Shown: positions 5,593 to 10,444 of the stretch, piece by piece
Numbering within the stretch: position 1 is the first letter of the stretch
Layout: the number at the start of each line of letters is the position of its first letter
NCBI GenBank assembly: GCA_030038715.1
Contig: JASHSO010000040.1
Location: 1 to 10,444 of the forward strand
Direction: 5' to 3'
Length of the DNA: 10,444 nt
From: Streptosporangiaceae bacterium
Lineage (GTDB): Bacteria; Actinomycetota; Actinomycetes; Streptosporangiales; Streptosporangiaceae
Notes under the pieces: generated by a model
What the model saw: only the letters and a program-made list of their open reading frames with translations
What the model was told of the DNA's origin: nothing
Database searches by the model: none
Translations under genes and position numbers: made by a program

Positions 5593-6406
5593 GCCGATGG
5601 TGATCGTCGACGACCTGCACGTGGTGTACCGCGTGTACGGCGCGGGCGGTGACCGCGGCACGGCCGCCACGGTGCTGCTGCGGGCCCTTGGCCGCAAGAC
5701 CCGCGGATCGATCCGTGAAGTGCACGCGATCCGCGGCATCTCGTTCATCGCCTACCGCGGCGACGCGGTGGGCGTCATCGGCCGGAACGGCTCGGGCAAG
5801 ACGACCCTGCTGCGGGCGATCGCCGGGCTGCTGCCGCCCGAGCAGGGGAACGTGTACACCGCGGGCGAGGCGGCCTTGCTCGGCGTGAACGCAGCCCTGC
5901 TCGACGACCTCACCGGGGAGCGCAACGTCGTGCTCGGCTGCCTGGCCAGGGGCATGAGCCGACAGGAGACCAAACAGAGATACCCGGATATAGTGCAATT
6001 TTCCGGCGTGGAGGACTTCATAGACCTGCCGATGAAGACATACTCGTCGGGGATGGGCTCCAGACTGCGGTTCGCCATCGCGGCCGCCAAGAGCCAGGAT
6101 GTCCTCCTCATCGACGAAGCGCTCGCCACGGGCGACGCCGAGTTCCGGGTGAAGAGCCACAACAGGATTCAGGAGCTGCGCGCGCAAGCAGGCACCGTGT
6201 TCCTGGTGGCGCACAACCTCGAAGAGGTCGAGCTGACCTGCAACCGGGTGATCTGGATGGAACGCGGCCAGATGGTCATGCAGGGCGAGGACGTCATCAG
6301 CATCATCGACAAGTACATCGAGGCCTCCGGTGGCGCGCCGGTGCTGCGCGACCCGGTCACCAGGCGGCGGGTCAAGTCCCAGACCGCGGAGGCCGTCAAG
6401 ACGTGA
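5585..6406 (+). CDS. ABC exporter ATPase (TagH/Wzt-like)
   Basis: A 273-residue cytoplasmic ATPase that powers the permease encoded just upstream. Motifs in order are Walker A GRNGSGKT (66-73), the ABC signature in YSSGMGSRLRFAIA (153-166), which is the form typical of polysaccharide and teichoic-acid exporters, Walker B VLLIDEALATGD (173-184), and the switch histidine in VAHN (His210). A short tail of about 25 residues follows; it lacks the long carbohydrate-binding domain found in some Wzt proteins. Its GTG lies inside the end of the permease gene (8-nt overlap), implying translational coupling and balanced subunits. Its last 11 bp overlap the end of the convergent histidine kinase gene, leaving no room for a terminator between them. 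Function as an exporter ATPase is firm; cargo is unknown. Confidence 0.93.
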   Translation: MAEPMVIVDDLHVVYRVYGAGGDRGTAATVLLRALGRKTRGSIREVHAIRGISFIAYRGDAVGVIGRNGSGKTTLLRAIAGLLPPEQGNVYTAGEAALLGVNAALLDDLTGERNVVLGCLARGMSRQETKQRYPDIVQFSGVEDFIDLPMKTYSSGMGSRLRFAIAAAKSQDVLLIDEALATGDAEFRVKSHNRIQELRAQAGTVFLVAHNLEEVELTCNRVIWMERGQMVMQGEDVISIIDKYIEASGGAPVLRDPVTRRRVKSQTAEAVKT

Positions 6407-8318
6407 ACTGCGCTGGCTCTGGCGAGCTGTCTTGCGCATCAGCCGTCGCCGACTCTGGGTGGGCATCGCCAGCCTGACGCAGCACCAGGCGCATAGTCGT
6501 GCCACCGCCCGCGCGGCCATGTGCCGAGACCTCGCCGTCCTGGGCCCTCGCGAGCTGCCGGACGATGTAGAGCCCGAGGCCGATGCCGCCGAAACGGCGG
6601 CGGTCTCCCGCGTCGCCCTGCACGAAGCGCTCGAACACCCGCTCGCGGTCCTCGGGCCGTATCCCGATTCCCTCGTCCTCGACTGTCACCACGATCGTGT
6701 CGCCGTCCGGCTCGGCACGCACGGTAACCGCGCCGCCGTCCGGTGAGTACTTGAATGCGTTCTCCAGCAACTGCCCGAGGACAATGTCGGTTGCCATCGG
6801 ATCACCGTGCGCCAGCGACAGCCCGGCTGCGACCTCGAGCACGAGCGTGTGCCGCTCCGAGAGCGGCTCGAACGCCACCACGGCCCTCTGCAGCAACTCT
6901 GACAGGTCAAACGGCCCGTTGCTGACCTGCAGTTGCTCCGCGCCCGCCCGCGAGCCGAGCAGCAACTGCTCGACGAGCCTGGCCAGCCAGCCAGCCCGCT
7001 CGGCGATCGTCTGCACCGCCGAGCGCCGGTCGGCGTCGGCCAGCTTGTCCCACCGGTTGGCCAGCGTGCTCGCGAAACCCTGCACCACCGTGATGGGCGT
7101 TCGCAGTTCGTGGCTGGTGGTAGCCAGGAACAGGTCCTTGGCCTCCTCGAGTTCCTTTGCCGCGGTCACGTCGCGGAAGTCGAGCACTTTCTCGTCCCGG
7201 CCGGGCAGGGCGGTGCACAGCAGGTCCATCCATCGGCCGTTGGACAGCCTGTGGGTCAGCTTCTCGCCGGGCTCCGGCAGCGGAAACGGCGGCGGCCTGC
7301 CGGTGGCAGCCTCGGACGACAGGCCGGTCAGCCGGTGTGCCGCAGGGTTCCACTGCCGGACCAGGCCATCGGCGTCCAGCACCGCGATTCCGTCGGCGCT
7401 GGCGTCGATCACCGCGCGCTCGTGTGCGCGCTGCCGCACGACCTCCTCGAACGCGGTCGCGTTGGACAGTGCGACGCTAGCGTGACCGGCCAGCAGCTCA
7501 AGGAGTTCAAGCTCCACGTGACCGACACGGCGGCCGCTGTAGAGGGCATACAGCGCCCCGTACGGGCGGCCGGCCACGTACGACGGGCTCAGCGTGATGG
7601 TGTGCAGACCCGGCAGGGCAGACCAGATCAGGTCGTCGAACCCGCCGGTGTCGCTCGTGGTCATCAGCACGCTCTTGCCCGACCGCATGAGCTGGCCGAG
7701 AGTGCTGCTGGTCAGGTCGGCGGTTCTGCCGCGCAGCTCGGCGGGCAGTCCGTCCAGGCTGACCAACCGCAGCATGTCCTTCTCGATCAACACGAAGCCC
7801 CCCGCATCGGCCCTGGTCAGCTCCCTCAGGCTGGCGGCGATCCGGTCCAGCACCGCCTCGAGCTTCAGCTGCGCGTTCATGTCGGCGACCACGTCACCCA
7901 GGCGTCTGACCAGCCTGGCGCGTTCGGCCATGTAGTGCGTGACCGCCTCGTCATCGGAGTTCCGGTGGCAGACGCACACCCAGCCGGCCGGCTCGCAGGA
8001 ACTGTCGAGCATCCTGCTCGTGTCGATCCGGACATCCACCGTTGTGCCGTCCTTGCAGGCCCGCCTGGTCGCGAAGGACACCTGCCCGCCGCTGGCGACG
8101 CGCTCGAGTACGGCGTTGTGCTCGGCGCGCAGTTCCTCGGGCAGGAACGGCGGCTCCAGCCCGACGACCTCTACCGCTGTCCAGCCAAACAGCCGCTCCG
8201 CGGCCGGGTTCCACACGGTCACGGTGCGATCGGGGGCGAGCGCTATGATCGCGTCGGCGGCGGAGTCCAGCACGGCGCGCGCCGCACCTGTCGGCCGATC
8301 CCGGTCGCGCTGCGTCAT
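6396..8318 (-). CDS. PAS-GAF-PAS sensor histidine kinase, orphan
   Basis: A 640-residue soluble sensor kinase; no transmembrane helix is apparent, so it should act in the cytoplasm or at the inner membrane face. Domains in order are PAS 1 (about 12-120, with VTVWNPAAERLFGW), GAF (about 145-290), PAS 2 (about 300-390, VRQWNPAAHRLTGL), HisKA with H-box TSHELRTPITVV (phosphoacceptor His403), then HATPase with N-box LLENAFKYSPDGG (Asn520), G1 VEDEGIGI (546-553), F-box VFERFVQGDAG and G2 GGIGLGLYIVRQL (577-589). All kinase motifs are intact. ATG 8316-8318 is preceded by GGAAG at good spacing; GTG 8334-8336 would add six residues. No response regulator is adjacent, so partner and signal are unknown. 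The second PAS domain looks shortened. It is divergent from the SSI lipoprotein gene. Confidence 0.92.
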   Translation of the reverse strand: MTQRDRDRPTGAARAVLDSAADAIIALAPDRTVTVWNPAAERLFGWTAVEVVGLEPPFLPEELRAEHNAVLERVASGGQVSFATRRACKDGTTVDVRIDTSRMLDSSCEPAGWVCVCHRNSDDEAVTHYMAERARLVRRLGDVVADMNAQLKLEAVLDRIAASLRELTRADAGGFVLIEKDMLRLVSLDGLPAELRGRTADLTSSTLGQLMRSGKSVLMTTSDTGGFDDLIWSALPGLHTITLSPSYVAGRPYGALYALYSGRRVGHVELELLELLAGHASVALSNATAFEEVVRQRAHERAVIDASADGIAVLDADGLVRQWNPAAHRLTGLSSEAATGRPPPFPLPEPGEKLTHRLSNGRWMDLLCTALPGRDEKVLDFRDVTAAKELEEAKDLFLATTSHELRTPITVVQGFASTLANRWDKLADADRRSAVQTIAERAGWLARLVEQLLLGSRAGAEQLQVSNGPFDLSELLQRAVVAFEPLSERHTLVLEVAAGLSLAHGDPMATDIVLGQLLENAFKYSPDGGAVTVRAEPDGDTIVVTVEDEGIGIRPEDRERVFERFVQGDAGDRRRFGGIGLGLYIVRQLARAQDGEVSAHGRAGGGTTMRLVLRQAGDAHPESATADAQDSSPEPAQFTS

Positions 8319-8418
8319 CGCCAGCTTCCAGCCCACCGCCTAATGGTCCCACCAGTAGGCAAACCGGGCAGATGAAAAGTCCCGAAAGCTCTCGGCTGGG
8401 TGGAACCGGCGAGGTCCG

Positions 8419-8934
8419 ATGACACGTCTGAGGGTTATGAGGCGCTGCGGGGATAACCGCGATGTGGCCGAACCCACTGGCCATGGACCAGCCCGCTGGG
8501 CGACGGCCAGCGCTTGCCTGCTGCTAGCAGCCCTGTGCCTGCTGCTGACGGCGGCATGCGGCTCCAGCGCTGCGCCCGGTACCTCGGCGTCTTCGTCACC
8601 CGGTGCCACGCACTCGGCCCAAGCGTCGGCTGCCAAGGTGTCATTGTCGGTGACCTTCACCGGCCAGCCGGGAACTCCGGCCAAGCACTGGACGCTGCGC
8701 TGCGACCCCGCTGGCGGAACTCACCCGGACCCGGCCGCCGCGTGCGGTGAGCTGCTCAAGATCAAGGACCTATTCGCTTCGCCGCCCATGCACGTCAACT
8801 GCCCGATGATCCTGGCGACTGGGCACGAGGTGATCATCAACGGAACGTGGTTCGGCAAGAAGGTGCACCGCACGTTCACCGAGGGCGGCTGCGACCTGAC
8901 CCACTGGACCGAACTCAACCAGATATTCCATTAG
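8419..8934 (+). CDS. Lipoprotein with subtilisin-inhibitor-like (SSI) domain
   Basis: A predicted membrane-anchored serine protease inhibitor. From ATG 8419 it has 171 residues: a hydrophobic signal (residues 28-46) ending in LLLTAAC with lipidation Cys47, a Ser/Ala/Pro-rich linker (48-72), and an SSI domain (73-171). Domain markers are WTLRCDPAGGTHPDPAAAC (91-109), the reactive-site segment NCPMI (127-131) with P1 Met130 and P1' Ile131, NGTW (141-144) and GGCDLTHW (156-163). The four domain cysteines (95, 109, 128, 158) fit the two SSI disulfides. Starts at ATG 8419 (GAGG 4 nt upstream) and GTG 8464 (GGGGA about 10 nt upstream) are both possible; the latter gives a more compact 156-residue lipoprotein. 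SSI proteins are normally secreted free, so the anchor is the oddity. Function is inferred from the domain. Confidence 0.85.
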   Translation: MTRLRVMRRCGDNRDVAEPTGHGPARWATASACLLLAALCLLLTAACGSSAAPGTSASSSPGATHSAQASAAKVSLSVTFTGQPGTPAKHWTLRCDPAGGTHPDPAAACGELLKIKDLFASPPMHVNCPMILATGHEVIINGTWFGKKVHRTFTEGGCDLTHWTELNQIFH

Positions 8935-8946
8935 CCCAGGCGGTCC

Positions 8947-8970
8947 GCCCCGAGCAGACCGGCTCCGGGC
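8947..8970. terminator. Possible hairpin between convergent genes
   Basis: GCCCCGAG and CTCCGGGC can pair with seven of eight bases matched around an 8-nt loop, in the 67-bp gap between the SSI lipoprotein and the convergent glycosylase gene. No T-run follows on either strand. It is placed where a bidirectional terminator is expected, but the evidence is weak. Confidence 0.3.
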
Positions 8971-9001
8971 GAGCACCCGAGCGCGTGCAGATTCACCCGA
9001 G

Positions 9002-9880
9002 TTACCTGAGCAAGCGGGACATCCGCCGGTCGGCGAGCGGCTTGCCGCCGGTCTGGCAGGTTGGGCAGTACTGCAATGCCGAGTCGGCGAAGGACACCTC
9101 GCGGATCGTGTCGCCGCAGACCGGGCACGGCTCGCCAGACCTGCCGTGCACCCGCAGTCCGGCCTTCTTCTCCTTCTTCAGGTCGCCAGCGGCCAGCCCG
9201 TCGGACCGGCCGATGGCCTCGCGCAGTGTCCCGGTGATGACCGCGTGCAGCGCCGCAACCTCCTCCGGACTCAGCGTCGAGGCCAGCCGGAACGGCGACA
9301 TCCTGGCCGCGTGCAGCACCTCGTCGGAATAGGCGTTGCCGATGCCGGCGATCAGCTTCTGGTCTCGCAGCACGCCCTTGATCTGCGTCCGGCGGCCGGC
9401 CAGGATGCCGGCGAGCACGTCCACGGTGAAGCCCGCGTCCAGCGGCTCTGGCCCGAGCGAGGCGATTCCGGGTACCAGCGCGAGATCGGTGACCAGGTAA
9501 ACAGCCAGCCGCTTGCGGGTCCCCGCCTCGGTCAGGTCGAAGCCGGCGCCGTCAGCGAACCTAAGCCGGAAGGCCAGCGGCCCCTTGCCCGGCCGGGGCG
9601 GCTCCGCCGGCAGGGAGTCCCGCCACTGCAACCAGCCGGCCTTGGCCAGATGGGCAACAAGGTGCAGCGCGGGCCTGTCGTCGGCTGGGTCGGCGGCCAG
9701 GTCGAGGAACTTGCCGCGCCGCGCGGTGCCGCAGATCCGCGCGCCGCTCAGCGCGGCGAGCGGCGGGTCATAGGTCTTCAGCACGGAGAATTCTGCGACA
9801 TCCGCCCGGTCGACCACCCGCCCGACAGCGCGCTCGCGCAGGTCGGCGGCAAGCGCCTCCACTTCGGGCAGCTCCGGCAC
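9002..9880 (-). CDS. Fpg/Nei-family DNA glycosylase/AP lyase
   Basis: A 292-residue base-excision repair enzyme of the family that removes oxidised bases and nicks the abasic site. The start MPELPEVEAL gives the catalytic N-terminal Pro2 and Glu3. RRGKFL holds the conserved Lys57, and the H2TH region carries IAGIGNAYSDEVLHAARMSP (176-196). A four-cysteine zinc finger is at CPVC (252-255) and CPTC (272-275). GTG 9878-9880 is chosen because the catalytic proline must be residue 2; the frame is open to 9946. Two positions differ from E. coli Fpg: HLAKAG replaces HLRMTG, losing the void-filling Met, and the finger has DSALQYC where Fpg has an essential Arg (QRATFYC). It therefore looks like a distinct actinobacterial subfamily whose lesion preference I cannot state. 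It lies downstream of the tRNA on the same strand. Confidence 0.9.
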   Translation of the reverse strand: MPELPEVEALAADLRERAVGRVVDRADVAEFSVLKTYDPPLAALSGARICGTARRGKFLDLAADPADDRPALHLVAHLAKAGWLQWRDSLPAEPPRPGKGPLAFRLRFADGAGFDLTEAGTRKRLAVYLVTDLALVPGIASLGPEPLDAGFTVDVLAGILAGRRTQIKGVLRDQKLIAGIGNAYSDEVLHAARMSPFRLASTLSPEEVAALHAVITGTLREAIGRSDGLAAGDLKKEKKAGLRVHGRSGEPCPVCGDTIREVSFADSALQYCPTCQTGGKPLADRRMSRLLR

Positions 9881-10016
9881 GTCATCGATTTTGCCGCATC
9901 GGGAGAGTTCCCGGCGCCAGCCACAGCTAGCCGATCCGGGTGGCATCGCCGCAAGAGGACGCCTAAGCTGCGGCCAGCGCTTGTGGGTTAGCTGCTCAAG
10001 GCGCCTGCGGACCGAA

Positions 10017-10102
10017 TGGTGGGCGAGGAGGGATTTGAACCCTCACGTCCTCGCGGACACACGGACCTGAACCGTGCGCGTCTGCCGTTCCGCCACCCGC
10101 CC
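10017..10102 (-). tRNA. tRNA-Leu, anticodon CAG
   Basis: On the minus strand the acceptor GGGCGGG (10096-10102) pairs with CTCGCCC (10021-10027) with one G-T pair. The anticodon stem CACGG/CCGTG encloses the loop TTCAGGT with anticodon CAG (plus 10067-10069). A long variable arm, GTCC-GCGA-GGAC, marks a class II tRNA, and the T arm is GAGGG-TTCAAAT-CCCTC. The discriminator is A and the CCA end is encoded (10017-10019). It reads CUG, normally the most used leucine codon in such high-G+C genomes. It is divergent from fhaA. Confidence 0.96.
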
Positions 10103-10120
10103 GTGGGGCAGCAGTCAGGT

Positions 10121-10126
10121 TAGCAC
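10121..10126 (-). promoter_or_regulatory. Possible -10 box of the tRNA-Leu gene
   Basis: Minus-strand TAACCT lies 18 nt upstream of the mature tRNA 5' end and fits the TAnnnT pattern. No convincing -35 was found at 16-19 nt upstream, so this is a weak call. Confidence 0.25.
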
Positions 10127-10148
10127 GTCCTCAAGCTATCCCACATCG

Positions 10149-10166
10149 CCGATACGATCGGATACG
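10149..10166. repeat. Inverted and direct repeats ahead of fhaA
   Basis: CCGAT-acg-ATCGG (10149-10161) is a perfect 5-bp inverted repeat. It overlaps two GATACG direct repeats (10151-10156, 10161-10166) spaced one helical turn apart. It lies between the divergent tRNA-Leu and fhaA genes, upstream of the fhaA ribosome site. An operator is possible; nothing here names the protein. Confidence 0.35.
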
Positions 10167-10189
10167 GGCAGGGGAGAGGAGGCACCACG

Positions 10190-10444
10190 GTGGGCGTCCT
10201 GCAGCGCTTTGAAAGTCGGCTAGAGGGAATGGTCGAAGGTGCCTTCGCGCGTGCGTTCAAGTCCGAGCTGCAGCCGGTCGAGGTTGCCAGCGCGATCCAG
10301 CGGGAGATGGATGACCGCGCGGCAATCGTCGCCCAGGGCCGGACCCTGGTACCCAACGACTTCGTCGTCGAGCTGGCCGAGGATGACTATGCCCGCCTCG
10401 ACGTCTATGCGGACAGCCTGGCCATCGAGCTGGCCACGCTGGCC
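10190..10444 (+). CDS. fhaA: FhaA N-terminal region (DUF3662/FHA protein), cut by window edge
   Basis: The first 85 residues of FhaA, open to the window end. The segments MGVLQRFESRLEGMVEGAFA, FKSELQPVEVASAIQREMDD and LVPNDFVVELAEDDY are characteristic of the N-terminal DUF3662 domain. In complete proteins a phosphothreonine-binding FHA domain follows after a linker; it is outside the window. In mycobacteria FhaA is a partner of the Ser/Thr kinase PknB and the peptidoglycan flippase MviN, acting at the membrane in cell-wall synthesis and division. A strong AGGAGG (10177-10182) lies 7 nt before the GTG, which fixes the start. In many actinomycetes this gene opens the cluster fhaA, fhaB, pstP, rodA/ftsW, pbpA and pknB, so that cluster is expected to follow. 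Confidence 0.93.
   Translation, partial: MGVLQRFESRLEGMVEGAFARAFKSELQPVEVASAIQREMDDRAAIVAQGRTLVPNDFVVELAEDDYARLDVYADSLAIELATLA

Noticed and set aside
5486..6520. 344-codon minus-strand open frame
   Set aside because: It is antisense to the exporter ATPase with intact Walker motifs and runs into other genes on both sides; no domain is visible.
6933..8375. 480-codon plus-strand open frame
   Set aside because: It is the mirror of the histidine kinase gene. The kinase motifs are all on the minus strand, and the plus product is Gln/Arg/Gly-rich without domains.
9146..9991. 281-codon plus-strand open frame
   Set aside because: It is antisense to the Fpg/Nei glycosylase and has no recognisable features.
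10103..10189. Riboswitch or attenuator between tRNA-Leu and fhaA
   Set aside because: The gap is only 87 bp and is explained by divergent promoters and a ribosome site; no conserved riboswitch-like structure was recognised.

Overview
The window is high-G+C DNA with GTG starts and strongly G/C-ending codons, typical of an actinomycete. Three features support this: the start of an fhaA gene (DUF3662 domain) beside a tRNA-Leu(CAG), a subtilisin-inhibitor-like (SSI) domain, and an actinobacterial-style Fpg/Nei glycosylase. A Streptosporangiales-like or related soil lineage is plausible, but I cannot fix it to a genus. No transposase, integrase, phage gene or CRISPR array is visible.

Layout. (1) 1-1740, minus strand: a STAS-domain anti-sigma-factor antagonist, a family-2 glycosyltransferase and pheA (prephenate dehydratase, cut by the window edge), all in one direction with gaps of 48 and 13 bp. 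(2) 1741-1882: a divergent promoter region. Both flanking genes have a TAnnnT -10 box exactly 7 nt from the start codon, which suggests leaderless transcripts. (3) 1883-2062, plus: a 59-residue membrane protein. (4) 2106-3662, minus: an arginine-deiminase-family protein with catalytic Asp, His and Cys in place, but with a Glu-to-Asp change, a short internal insertion and an unusual 110-residue tail that holds the only in-frame TTA codon I found in the window. (5) 3875-4372, minus: a MarR-type regulator. (6) 4373-4470: a divergent control region with two near-identical inverted repeats, GTTGTaccgcACAAC and GTTGCcccgcACAAC, 44 bp apart. (7) 4471-6406, plus: a two-gene ABC exporter (TagG/Wzm-type permease, TagH/Wzt-type ATPase) with an 8-nt gene overlap. 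(8) 6396-8318, minus: a PAS-GAF-PAS histidine kinase with no response regulator beside it, whose 3' end overlaps the ATPase gene by 11 bp. (9) 8419-8934, plus: a lipoprotein carrying an SSI domain with an intact reactive-site motif. (10) 9002-9880, minus: a Fpg/Nei-like DNA glycosylase. (11) 10017-10102, minus: tRNA-Leu(CAG). (12) 10190-10444, plus: the N-terminal part of FhaA.

How it fits together. The clearest regulatory unit is MarR plus the divergent exporter: the paired operators overlap or flank the probable promoters of both, so autoregulation and control of export are likely. The deiminase lies downstream of marR on the same strand, but a 212-bp gap makes co-transcription uncertain. 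The kinase and the SSI lipoprotein are divergent from a shared 100-bp region, which leaves open joint control of envelope sensing and surface protease inhibition. The right end is a conserved-looking actinobacterial border (tRNA-Leu, fhaA), where the cell-wall/Ser-Thr kinase cluster usually begins. No gene-free stretch exceeds 300 bp; the largest is 3663-3874.
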